From positions 60,053,746 to 60,117,745 of the forward strand of contig CM037783.1 in assembly GCA_021229015.1 (NCBI GenBank): a stretch of DNA of 64,000 bases, in the 5' to 3' direction. Below the pieces are notes generated by a model, which did no database searches, was not told the origin of the DNA, and saw only the letters and a list, made by a program, of their open reading frames with translations. The position numbers and the translations under genes are program-made. Of this stretch, positions 37,974-49,222 are shown in pieces (the first letter of the stretch is position 1; each line of letters starts with the position of its first letter). The DNA is from Solen grandis (taxonomy: Eukaryota > Mollusca > Bivalvia > Adapedonta > Solenidae).

Positions 37974-40900
37974 GTAAGTATTGTTTTTAATTAAATATAT
38001 GATTTAAGTATTTTTTTATCTTTCCCTTATGCAGCATCTAAAAAATGAGAGTGTTATAGGCCCCTTGCTTTTAAGTGCTCAGCATATGAGGGGAGTTGCA
38101 TTACTGGTTGCCATGGTATGAGGATAATGTGACTAGGCATGGTATTACAGTGGGGCAGCACTTTAAACTGTAACATGAAGACATTGTTTCCAAATGGCTG
38201 AAATACTTTCCATGGGAGAAAATTAACAATTACCTTTTAATTTCTTAAATTATGTGTTATTTAATAATGCATTTTTTCTTAAATATGCTTTCCCTTGTTT
38301 TGCAGTGTTGGAAAATGAAATCTCCAAATAATTTTTAATCTCACTAAATATCTTTCATTTCCTTTATTGCAAGTGAGCAAAAAAAACAGCAACTTCATTT
38401 TTTTTTTCACTTTAGTGGCAACTAAAAAGGGGGTTAATTAAAGGTATTTCGTTGTAAACAGATACCTTATCTCTAATTTGATGCTATTATTATTAACTGG
38501 AAATGTATTGAGCAAAATAAAATGGCTTTTTTTGAGTTATAAGTAAAAATTAAAAAAAATAACTACCTTTGAAGTGGAGCATTTACTGTAAAAAAGGGTA
38601 CAAATATACTCAGAGCATCATGCATGAGGGTAGAGGCCTACATTCTCCATGTAATTTGAAAAAAGAAAACACTACACAACAACATAAGTATCCTTTAAAA
38701 ACAATATCTATAAATTTTCAAAACAAATTTTTTGGTTTTGATTAATTTTTACCTCAAACCATAAACTCCATCAGTGAATCCATCAGTGAAAGGTCAGAGG
38801 TGTATATTTTAGGTATCCCAAGGTCTATTCATCAATTGCTCTGTCTAGCTTGCTTTTTATTATTGCTTTTTTTTTAAATAACTCCTGGATGAATCTCATT
38901 CAAACTTAACTTGCATGCACTAACGTGCATATTAATAAAGGTCACAACTGACTGGTTTTTGTCTGACTTCTTTGCCGGCATTAATTATTTCTCAATAATT
39001 ACTGGATTGATACAGATTTGCATTTTCTAAAAAAAAAATTAGTTGGGAGTTGTGGAGGGGGGCATTCAAAACCTTTGTGATTGCTCTGGTTGTTTCATTG
39101 TTCAGGTGGTGATAAGTATATTTTTTAAGTGTATTAGGTTAGCAACTTGGTCTTTTTTTAAGAAAATATTGCACTGTTTTAGCACCACCCAAAGAAGTTA
39201 TGCAGTTCTTCAGGGCTTTAGGGGACCCAGTTGTACAAAATTACATCACATCATTTGTACAATTCTATGAGGAAGCCAATAATGAAGAGGTACTGGTACT
39301 TTTTATCAAAACCGTTGAATATTTACATGTTGGTATTGTGAAAAAAAACTGATTTTCATGCTATCAGAAAAGGCAGATCTTTGGCACTTGATAGTGTTTT
39401 TTTTTTTTTCAGTCAGAAATGTATTTTATTGTAAACTAATTTTTTTATCTCCTTTTTATTTCTATTCAACAAAATAGAAATGTTTTGAAAAAAAAAGAAA
39501 TTACTATGTTTTATATAAAAAGTGTAAAAGAAAAAGGCAGTCCTATGAGAGGGGGGGGTATTTTCATAATTAAGGGAAAAATAAATCCTCTATGCACGGG
39601 CATGGGTTTATATTATCCATATATTTTGATAAAAAAAAATGAAAATGAATATCCTTTAGGAGGGTAGGAATATTATGCAATCCCTGGTAATTACTGAGAA
39701 TCTAGTGATTCATATTTTACTTCTGTTTGTAGGAAGAGATGTGGACTGAAGACACAACATATGAAGAAATAACACAACCTACAAGTCAATCCACCTCACA
39801 CCCAGCACAATTGCCATCACTGTCAAACCAGTCACAGTTTCCTTATATGTCACCACCTACTTATTTACCCATGCAGTCAGAACAGATGACTAGCTCACAA
39901 CCTGTATTTGTTTCAAACAATCACTTCAACTCAGTCTTGTCATCTCCAGGTCAGGAGCCCTTTCCTGAGACTTTCACTAACCAACCATTGCACACAAACA
40001 CATGTTCATCAGATCAGCCCAGCACATCCTATCAGATCATGACAAGCCCCACACAATTTTACCCATCTAATTTAAACCAGTCAACACCACATCAGCACAT
40101 CCCTGTGACTCAGGGCCAGATAGTTATATGTAACCAACCAGTTCTGACATGCACACCAGAACAGTCAGGCAAACCATACCCAGTCATGACAACTCCAACT
40201 CAAACTTCAACTCAGTCAACACCACATCAACTGCAAACTCAATCAGAACATTACACAAACAATCAGATCCCTCAGAATCTTCAAACTCTACGCAGATCCC
40301 CGAGAAAACATTTCTGCTCTATCATCTGATACATTTGATTCGAATGGAGTGAGTAAATATTTCCTTATTTATATTAATCCCTTATAAATTTGATCTTTGG
40401 TTATAAAATTGTAGTAAAAGATGACTGCTGAGTGAAGTAACCTTTTATAGGGGAACTAGTGAAAAGAGAGTCCAATTTTTATGCTCACCTAAGAATAAGC
40501 TTCCTTAGTTCGTCTGTCTGTCCATCTGTATATTAATTTTGTTTTGAGCATATCACAAAAGCTATGAGAGGAATAAACCTATAATTTGATGAATCAATGA
40601 GAAGTGCAGTATACAAGAACAATAACTCACTTTTGCAGTCAATCAAAAATTCCTTTTTGGAATAGGCATTTTAGGAGCATTCATAAGTATTGACCTTTTT
40701 CTCTTGTCATATATATGCATTGCTACGTGCACTTTATGCTCTTCATTTTACAATTTACTCCCATGTGCTCTAATTCTAGATGGTTCGCCTGCTGACAAAG
40801 TACGAGGTGAAGGTTGATGCCAAACAACTCAGAAGGGCCTCTAAATGTGCAGCAGAAGCCAGTTCAGCGAGAGCTGGCTATAAGCTGGCATCCAAAGTTG

Positions 40901-42184
40901 TGAAGCTGCTTTTCACCACACAAGAACTTGCCATTTCTTGTGGACAAGGGCTAAGAGTGAAAAAGGGCGATGTGCGACCAGCTTTGGATGATCATCGGTT
41001 AGGGGTGTTAAAAGGTATGTTTGTGTCATGGCTTTGGCATTATGATAGCATATAATTATAAAATTTCCTAAGTAAATAATACAATAAAAAGTACAGTTCA
41101 AACTGTACATTTCGAATTTGTGAAATGAGGATACCTTATTGTGTAGCTTAGCAAAGTTTGGTTGATGCAGGAGGTACAAATCCAGGTTATTTAACGTGAT
41201 TGTTGGGTAAGGAGGAATAAGAAAATCTTCCTAACAAATTTTCAGCATAAGCTTATAAATCACAATTCCTTTGTTTTCGATATTTAATATTAAACATGCA
41301 TAATAATAACAAGGGATTAAATTTAAGGTCATGTTAATTCACTTCCTGTTTGCCATCTAGGTTAACTATTCAATTGGGTCATTTCTTTCAAAGATCTGGT
41401 TTTCTTTAATTTAATTTTTTTTTCTCATAAGTTTTTTTTTTTGTTAAAAAAAGCTTTATTAAGATTTTCAAATATAAAACTCAATATTTTTTATGTAATT
41501 ATCAGCCAGATATTACTTCTACATAAATTTAAGCCTAGAGATCACACCTGCAGTCATTTCAAATCAAATTTGAGATAATAAGCTCTTTCTCTCTCTCTTT
41601 AATTCTTTAGCAAAAAAGAGTTGATGCATTGTAATATATTTAGAGTCAAATAGTTCAGTTATTTCTTCAAAGTATATCTTTTAAAACTACAATTGATTGC
41701 TTCCAGGTTTTTTTTTCAGCCAATTTTGATATTGGGTGGCCAAGGTTTTTTTTTCACCAAATTTGCAAGGAAAAAACTCTGACAAAATCCAATAAAAACA
41801 ATACAATCTGCACTTCTTGTGATTTGTTTTAGAACAAAATCGGATTAAGTCGGAACGCTTGGTGTTATATGTTCAATTATGACTTGTACAGAAATGTTAA
41901 TATATATTTTTAATTCCCAAAATATCCCTGGATTCTGTTTCTTTTCAAGCATTTCTAATTGGTATATAGAAATAAGAGTATAGAATGTGATTTTATGAAG
42001 TATTAACCAGAAATGTTTAAATTGACACAAGGTCATTTGTTTTAATAACTCTTCCAACACTTTTTCAGAGTATGTCACAGCATGGTGCAAGTCAAACAAC
42101 AAGTCAACGCCAAGGGAAAGTGACATCAATGATGCGGTGACGGAGCAAATAAGCTATGCCCGAAAATTAACAAGAAAAAGCTAG
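37578..42184 (+). CDS. BEN-domain protein gene (span of five visible exons)
   Basis: Five exons join with consistent phases: 37578-37973, 39183-39289, 39733-40348, 40780-41014 and 42069-42184, all with GT...AG introns. They give about 488 codons plus a missing N-terminus. In order, the protein has a Lys/Glu-rich charged segment, a short conserved-looking block (EVMQFFRALGDPVV), a long Ser/Thr/Pro/Gln-rich linker of ~190 residues, and a C-terminal BEN-like domain. In the BEN-like domain one sees KLASKVVKLLFTTQELA, GQGLRVKKG, ALDDHRLGVLK and EYVTAWCKS. BEN domains bind DNA or chromatin proteins and occur in transcription factors, and also in some viruses and transposons, so a nuclear role is likely. 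One extra A in exon 3 breaks the frame. Context suggests it may be cargo of the EnSpm-like element. Confidence 0.65.
38065..38180 (+). mobile_element. SINE tail fragment in an intron
   Basis: TAAGTGCTCAGCATATGAGG ... GTTGCATTACTGG ... GGGGCAGCACTTTAAA resembles the body of the SINE at 31805-32055. Confidence 0.45.
39183..39289 (+). CDS. BEN gene exon 2
   Basis: Acceptor CTGTTTTAG, donor GTACTG. The split codon G|CA gives Ala, followed by PPKEVMQFFRALGDP and ending EEANNEE. The phase matches both neighbours exactly. Confidence 0.65.
39733..40348 (+). CDS. BEN gene exon 3 (Ser/Thr/Pro/Gln-rich), frame-broken
   Basis: Acceptor TTCTGTTTGTAG, donor GTGAGT at 40349. The exon is 616 bases long; 615 would keep the frame. 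The starting frame runs to RRSPRK and then hits TGA at 40327. After removal of one A in the run at about 40308-40311, the frame continues (NISALSSDTFD) to the donor in the phase that the next exon needs. Confidence 0.65.
40780..41014 (+). CDS. BEN gene exon 4 (first part of the BEN domain)
   Basis: Acceptor CTAATTCTAG, donor GTATGT. Starts in phase 0 with MVRLLTKYEV, so it could also be a start site for a shorter isoform. Ends in DDHRLGVLK plus one base. Confidence 0.7.
42069..42184 (+). CDS. BEN gene last exon
   Basis: Acceptor CACTTTTTCAG. The split codon G|AG gives Glu, then YVTAWCKSNNKST and a tail ending in KLTRKS and TAG at 42182. A possible poly(A) signal (AATAAA) lies near 43090, and closer AT-rich variants also exist. 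Confidence 0.7.
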
Positions 42185-42499
42185 GATGTGACTTAACTTG
42201 GACTATTTTTTCAAAAACTATTTAGGAAATGTTTGAAGTTGTAATTTTTATATGTACTCAGTGTGGATTTCAATTATACCAAAGGATTATATTTAAAGAT
42301 TAAGACAACAGTTATTATTCATTTCCCCACTGCATTTCTTGAAATACTTTTTATACTATTTGATTTATATCATTTGCAAATTATTATAAAGTTAATTGAA
42401 TAACAGCAAGAACAAAATACTGTTTTATTATTATTTTAACCTTGATTGATAAGTATTTTTTGATGTTTTGGAAGTAATATGGAGGCCTGATATTCAGAA
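42185..42499. other. 3' flank of the BEN gene
   Basis: AT-rich, probably the 3' UTR. Nothing else seen. Confidence 0.35.
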
Positions 42500-43022
42500 T
42501 TTAAGGGTGGTAGATTTTCTTGTATTATTCAAAACTAATTCAAAACAGCTAGATTTCTAAGGCAGATTTAATATTAACAGGTTTCCACTTTGCACACATT
42601 GAATGTTATGATAGTCCGGTTTAGTGATTTTTTTATATGTGCTAAGGGAGATTTTTTGTACTGGCTTTAGGTTTCTAAGGCGAATTATTTTCCAGTTATT
42701 TAGCAGGTTTCTGGTTTACTAAGCTGGAAAAATTTGCATATTTCGAGCTCTATTCTGTCTAAGAGGCGTTTTCTGGGTATATTAGGCGGATTTTATTCCA
42801 TGTATTGATATTAGGCGGATTTTATTCCATGTATTAGGCAGATTTTATTCCATGATAATAGGTGGAATTCCTTAGAATATTAGGCGGATTTCTTTCTGGC
42901 TAATAAAATGGAATCCGCCTTACTAGCTGTAAAAATTTGCATATTTCGAGCCATATTCTCCCTAGAAAACAGTCATACTTCTATTGTATGGAAAGACAGA
43001 AACCGCTTAATTTTTCCAACTA
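42500..43022. repeat. Right array of GGCGGA-type motifs
   Basis: Several copies of TTAGGCGGATTTTATTCCAT and variants (TTAGGCAGATTTTATTCC, AGGTGGAATTCC, TAAGGCGAATTATTTTCC), with inverted forms (GGAATCCGCCTTA, AACCGCTTAA). Counterpart of the array at 24.0-24.4 kb. Confidence 0.7.
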
Positions 43023-43360
43023 GTCTCCAGGCGTATTTTTTCGTACAGGTAGCTGTCTGCATTGCGTAAGTCTTAAAAACAGAGTTTTAATAAAGAGAGT
43101 AAAATAAAATATCTTTTTCTGTTGCAGAATTAATGTATGTAACATAATCTAAGCTTTAAACAAGCATGTGGCTTGTAGTTTTGAGTTTGCAAATTGTCTT
43201 TCTGAATAAACATTAATTTTAAGAATTACAATAAAAAGGAACAATATTCAACATACCATTATTCTGACTGACCTGTGTCACTTAAACAACTATAAAACAA
43301 CTAAATAAACGACTGATTTAATTTTAAAAGATGTTAAATGAATGTCAGAGGGAGGAATTT

Positions 43361-43577
43361 AACCGTTATGGTTGGGACAGAACCGTTATGGTTGGGACAT
43401 TACGTTTTCTTCCTCTTAGGGCTTTCCCATAGATTGGTTGAAAGATCTCTTGAAATGAAAAAGTTCTGATAGGCATCAAGGAAAATAAAACAGGGCTTGT
43501 GAGAAGTGCAAAGCATAACTGTAAGGTAAAGGTTACCAATAAACATAAGGAGGGTGTTAACCGTTATGGTTGGGACA
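43361..43577 (+). repeat. Three copies of the 18-mer ACCGTTATGGTTGGGACA
   Basis: Exact copies at 43362-43379, 43382-43399 and 43560-43577, the first two in tandem with a 20-bp period and all in plus orientation. Each is preceded by A or AA. The minus-strand frame over this interval (43400-43633) has no recognisable domain. Confidence 0.85.
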
Positions 43578-43918
43578 TGTTTTTTATTGTAGCAAATGAT
43601 ACAACCAAGCAGTGTGACATGCAAACTAATCAAAGCAAATGAATCAAAATTTTGAAGCTACATCTTACCTGCACCATTTTCAGTCTTGTTTGATTAAGTA
43701 AACCTATATTTGCTTATTTCTGATTTACCTTTATATTGGTGACTTCAAAATTTAGATTTTGGAGACATCTTGACCTTTTTTTCAAATATTGTCATCAATA
43801 TGTAACTTTTAACTATTGATAAAAATCAGTTGGTGATTTTACAAAATTTATGGATACATATGAACATCCATGTTAAAACCCACCCAAAAAGCAATTTATT
43901 TTTATTTATTCAAAAATT

Positions 43919-44924
43919 AAACAAGAGGGCCAAGATGGCCTTGGTCGCTCACCTGAGAAAGATGATTGCTTAAGAAATAAAGATGCTTGAGTGTAAAAGT
44001 GAAATCTGGCTTTTTTTTTATGGTGAAATGGGCATAACTCCTAAATTTACAAGTCAATATCAATTATAATTGAACCCGATTGTGAGATTATGGGCATAAA
44101 CATTGTCTTCAAGTTTAAAAATGATTGTTAAAAAAATAAAGTTGGTAGAGAATAAACAAAGTGAAATCTTGGCATTTTTTGTATTAAAAGGGGCATAACT
44201 CCTAACCTAAATGACCCATCTCAGCCACAATTGAACTCAATCGAGACATTATGGTCATTAACAATGTCATAAAGTTTGAAGATGATTGCTAAAAAAAGGA
44301 AGATGCTAGAGTGTAAACAACGTGAAATATGGCATTTTTTGAATATTAAAAGGGGCATAACTCCTGACCTAATTGATGAATCTCAGCCATAATCGAACTC
44401 AATCGAGACCTTATGGTCATAAGCATTGCCATAAAGTTTGAAGAGGATTGCTCAAAAGATGAAGATGCTAGAGTGTAAACAACTTGAAATATGGCATTTT
44501 TGAATATTAAAAGGGGCATACTCCTGACCTAATGGTACGATATCAGCCTAATCGAACTTGGGCCGTGATTTTATGGTTATAAACATTGATATAAAGTTTG
44601 AAGATAATTGCTCATGAAATGAAGATGCTAGAGTGCAAACAATGTGAAATCTGGCTTTTTTGAATTTTAAAAGGGGCATAACTCCTGACCTAATGGTCCG
44701 ATATCAGCCATAATCGAACTTGGCGAGATTTTATGGTTATAAACATTGTTTAAAGTTTGAAGATAATTGCTCTAAAATGAAGATGCTAGAGTGCAAACGA
44801 ACAAATTGTGGACGACGGACGGAGGACGGACAGACGGACGGACGGACGGACGGACGGACGGACGACGGACATTCATCGATCCTAAAAGCTCATCCTGAGC
44901 ACACGTGCTCAGGTGAGCTAAAAA
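43919..44924 (+). mobile_element. Pearl/HINE-like element, module type C
   Basis: The 5' end is AAACAAGAGGGCC ... GCTCACCTGAG. Five modules of ~165 bp follow (AAAAGGGGCATAACTCCTGA, AAGATGCTAGAGTG), then an ACGG tract (44810-44870) and the 3' hairpin GAGCACACGTGCTC with GGTGAGCTAAAA. Full-length structure. The core is unrelated to types A and B although the ends match. Confidence 0.8.
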
Positions 44925-46006
44925 GGTAATAAAGTGCATGTCACACAAAAAACAGCGATTTTCGACTTCTTTGCATTTTTCAATCTGCTATAACTTTCGA
45001 ACCAATCATCCGATTAACCTGAAATTTTCACCACAATACCATCACAATCATACCTTTCAGAAAACATCAATTTCAAAGTTGCTTTATTATTTTCCTTGGT
45101 GATATTTATGTTTTATTCTTGGAGACACAAAAAATGAACCCTGATTTGCACTTGGCCATAAGCAATTAAACTTAAACCTCTTAATTCTGCATATCAAAAA
45201 AAGACAGTATATCCCAAGCCAATTGGTGCTTGTTTGAAAAAAGGGTTAAGTCAGTATTTGCATAACAAGAGGGCCATGATGGGCCCTCGATTGGTCACCT
45301 AAGTTTAGGGTACCCAAGAAACATCAGTCTGTATTAAACATTTTGAATCTGGCCAATAGTTTTGTTGGAGATGATCTCTGCAAAGTTTTATCAAATTCTG
45401 CCAAGCAGTTTCAAAGGGAGAGGTCATTTTAAGTTTTCCAATACATTAAGGGTGTAACGATACGCTTACCCAACGATATGATACGTATCGCGATACAGTA
45501 GTCATGATACCATACGTATCACGATACGGGCTTTTTAAGTTTTGTCAACCTTGTTTCCTGTCTTTAAATGAAGAATAAATGATAAAGAGACAAAGATTCT
45601 TGTTTAATATATTAGTTTTTATCATAATAAATACAAATTAAGTTGATAATCTAAAGTAATATCAAAACTATATGATAATGCCGTATATATTGCAGAAACT
45701 TAAACTTAAAATACTTATTATAAATGCTTATTCTATAATAGACGTCAGCAAGACAACCACTTAAATATGTTCAATGAAATCACTAAAGATGATACTTAAA
45801 GTTGAAGCATCCACATTTATACACCGAAAAAACACCTGCAGTTCCTATCGGATGAAGTTTAGATTTCAGATGTTCGATTTGCGATAATTTGCATCAGACT
45901 AAGCATTTAATTGATGCCATTTTATTTAAATCAATATATTTCATGTAGTTAGTTACCTGTCACTCTTTTACTCAAAATTCAAACTGATCCATCAATTAAA
46001 TTGATT

Positions 46007-47325
46007 AAACAAGAGGGCCATGATGGCCCTGAATCGCTCACCTGAGATAAATAGGTTGACCAAGGAACATCTGTACCAATTTATTTTAAAATCTGGCCAC
46101 TAGTTTTGAAGAAGATGATTTTTAAAGTTTTCATTTTTTTTTCTTTTTGTTGCCATGGCAAACCAGACTTCTATATGGATCAAGTTATTTTAGCAACTTT
46201 TGTGAAGGTTGACCCAAGGATCATCCCTGCCAAGTTTAATCAAATTTTGTCCAGTGGTTTCAGAGGAAAAGTTGATTAAAGTTTTACCTATATACATATA
46301 AGGCAAATAAGCCCGCCCCTGGCGGCCATTTTTTACGGATCAGAAAGATTTTAGCAACTTCGGTAGAGGTTGACCCAAGGAACATCTGTACCAATTTATT
46401 TTAAAATCTGGCCACTAGTTTTGAAGAAGATGATTTTTAAAGTTTTTCATTTTTTTTTCATTTTGTTGCCATGGCAACCAGAGTTCTACATGGATCAAGT
46501 TTTTTAACAACTTTTGTGAAGGTTGACCCAAGGATCATCCCTGCTAAGTTTAATCAAATTCTGTCCCCGTGGTTTCAGAGGAGATATTGTTTAAATGTTT
46601 CTCTATATACATATAAGGTAAATAAGCCCCGCCCCCGGCGGCCATGTTTTTTTACGGATCGGAATAATTTTAGCAACTTTGGTAGAGGTTGACCCAAGGA
46701 ACATCTGTACCAATTTATTTTAAAATCTGGCCACTAGTTTTGAAGAAGATGATTTTTAAAGTTTTTATTTTTTTTTTCATTTTGTTGCCATGGCAACCAG
46801 AGTTCTACATGGATCAAGTCTATTTTAGCAATTTTTGTGAAGGTTGACCCAAGGATCATCCCTGCCAAGTTTAATCAAATTCTGTCCAGTGGTTTCAGAG
46901 GAGATGTTGTTTAAAGGTTTCTCTATATACATATAAGGCAAATAAGCCCGGCCCCTGGCGGCATGTTTTTTTACGGATCGGAATAATTTTAGCAACTTTG
47001 GTAGAGGTTGACCAAGGAACATCTGTACCCAACTTATTTTAAAATCTGGCCAGTAGTTTTGAAGAAGATGATTTTTAAAGTTTTACATTTTTTTTTTTTT
47101 TTTTTTGCCATGGCAACCAGAGTTCTACATGGATCAAGTTTATTTTAGCAACTTTTGTGAAGGTTGACCAAGGATCATCCCTGCCAAGTTTAATCAAATT
47201 CTGTCCAGTGGTTTCAGAGGAGGATGTCGTTAAAGAAAATTGTTGACGACGGACGACGCACGACGACGGACGCAGGGCGATCCTAATAGCTCACTTGAGC
47301 ACAAAGTGCTCAGGTGAGCTAAAAA
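46007..47325 (+). mobile_element. Pearl/HINE-like element, type A, nested
   Basis: 5' end AAACAAGAGGGCCATGATGG with GCTCACCTGAG. About four long modules of ~330 bp (two half-modules: TGCCATGGCAACCAGAGTTC and CCTGGCGGCCATG), then a GACGACGGACG tract (47245-47272) and the hairpin GAGCACAAAGTGCTC with GGTGAGCTAAAAAA. Inserted in the hAT-like element. Confidence 0.8.
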
Positions 47326-47553
47326 ATACAGGGGTCATCAACATTGTTGATGTTCATCGCATATGGCCGCCATTGTGATGATTACGCATTTTAGCAGTAA
47401 AACAGTAGCCGGTAGAGAGTGTGAAAGTGTTAACCAACATTATGAACGATACTATCCGAGTATTCCGTATCATTGCATAATTTGGAAGCATAAGAATGTG
47501 TGTTGATTGGATAATATTCAAAGACAAAAGAATGACTCTGCCTTTTAATTGAT

Positions 47554-49222
47554 TTTTAGCTCACCTGAGCACGTGTGCTCAGGATGAGCTTTTAGGATCG
47601 ATGAATGTCCGTCGTCCGTCCGTCCGTCCGTCCGTCCGTCCGTCTGTCCGTCCGTCCGTCCGTCCGTCCGTCGTCCGTCGTCCACAATTTGTTCGTTGCA
47701 CTCTAGCATCTTCATTTTATGAGCAATTATCTTCAAACTTTAATAAACAATGTTTATGACCATAAAATCTCGGCCAAGTTGATTATGGCTGATATCGGAA
47801 CATTAGGTCAGGAGTTATGCCCCTTTTAAAATTCAAAAAGCCAGATTTCACATTGTTTGCACTCTAGCATCTTTATTTCATGAGCAATTATCTTCAAACT
47901 TTATATCAATGTTTTATGACCATAAAATCTCGGCCAAGTTCGATTATGGCTGATATCGGAACATTAGGTCAGGAGTTATGCCCCTTTTAAAATTCAAAAA
48001 AGCCAGATTTCACATTGTTTGCACTCTAGCATCTTCATTTCATGGCAATTATCTTCAAACTTTATTCAATGTTTATGACCATAAATCTCGGCCAAGTTCG
48101 ATTATGGCTGATATCGGAACATTAGGTCAGGAGTTATGCCCCTTTTAAAATTCAAAAAGCCAGATTTCACATTGTTTGCACTCTAGCATCTTCATTTCAT
48201 GAGCAATTATCTTCAAACTTTATATCAATGTTTATGACCATAAAATCTCGGCCAAGTTCGATTTATGGCTGATATCGGAACATTAGGTCAGGAGTTATGC
48301 CCCTTTTAAAATTCAAAAAAGCCAGATTTCACATTGTTTGCACTCTAGCATCTTCATTTCATGAGCAATTATCTTCAAAACTTTATATCAATGTTTATGA
48401 CCATAAAATCTCGGCCAAGTTCGATTATGGCTGATATCGGAACATTAGGTCAGGAGTTAGCCCCTTTTAATATTCAAAAAAAAGCCAGATTTCACATTGT
48501 TTGCACTCTAGCATCTTCATTTCATGAGCAATTATCTTCAAACTTTATATCAATGTTTATAACCATAAAATCACGACCAAGTTCGATTTGTGGCTGATAT
48601 CGTCCATTAGGTCAGGAGTTAAGCCCCTTTTAATATTCAAAAAATGCCATATTTCAAGTTGTTTACACTCTAGCATCTTCATCTTTTGAGCAATCGTCTT
48701 CAAATTTTATGGCAATGCTTATGACCATAAGGTTTCGATTGAGTTCGATTATGGCTGACATTCATCTATTAGGTCAGGAGTATGCCCCTTTTAATATTCA
48801 AAAAATGCAATATTTCACATTGTTGTACACTCTAGCATCTTCTTATCTTTTGAGCAATCAACTTCAAACTTTATGGCAATGCTTATGACCATAAGGTCTC
48901 GATTGAGTTTGATTATGACTGAGATCAGTTGATTAGGTCAGGGGTTAAGCCCCTTTTAATATAAAAAATGCAAGATTTCACTTTGTTTATTCTCTACCAA
49001 CTTCATTTTTTTAACAATCATTTTTAAACTTTAAGGCAATGTTTATGCCATAATCTCACAATCGGGTTCAATTATAACTGATATTGACTTGTAAATTTAG
49101 GAGTTATGCCATTTCACCATAAAAAAAGCCAGATTTCACTTTTACACTCAAGCATCTTTATTTCTTAAGCAATCATCTTTCTCAGGTGAGCGACCAAGGG
49201 CCATCTTGGCCCTCTTGTTTAA
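47554..49222 (-). mobile_element. Pearl/HINE-like element, type C, nested
   Basis: Complement of the type C element at 43.9 kb. The 3' hairpin is at the left (AGCTCACCTGAGCACGTGTG CTCAGGATGAGC), followed by a long CCGT tract (47607-47690) and about nine modules of ~165 bp. The 5' end is GGTGAGCGACC ... GGCCCTCTTGTTT at 49185-49222. The central modules are nearly identical to one another, suggesting recent expansion. Confidence 0.8.

Larger units (their letters stand above)
23998..43053. mobile_element. Candidate ~19-kb EnSpm/CACTA-like DNA transposon
   Basis: Inference from four observations. The proposed left end (24001-24032: CCCGTATGAAAA ... ACGCCTGG) resembles the complement of the proposed right end (43027-43052: CCTGTACGAAAAAATACGCC); the match is imperfect. 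Just inside both ends lie arrays of TTAGGCGGA-like motifs, as in the subterminal repeats of CACTA elements. A transposase of the EnSpm family lies inside, its 3' end towards the left terminus. A BEN-domain gene faces the right terminus. Identical 18-mers lie outside both ends. The target duplication could not be defined, so the exact limits are uncertain. An alternative is that the transposase and the BEN gene belong to separate units. Confidence 0.45.

Noticed and set aside
23982..43379. Treating the inverted 18-mer pair as proven transposon ends
   Set aside because: Several same-orientation copies lie on both sides, so the motif could be subterminal or independent. No target duplication flanks the pair.
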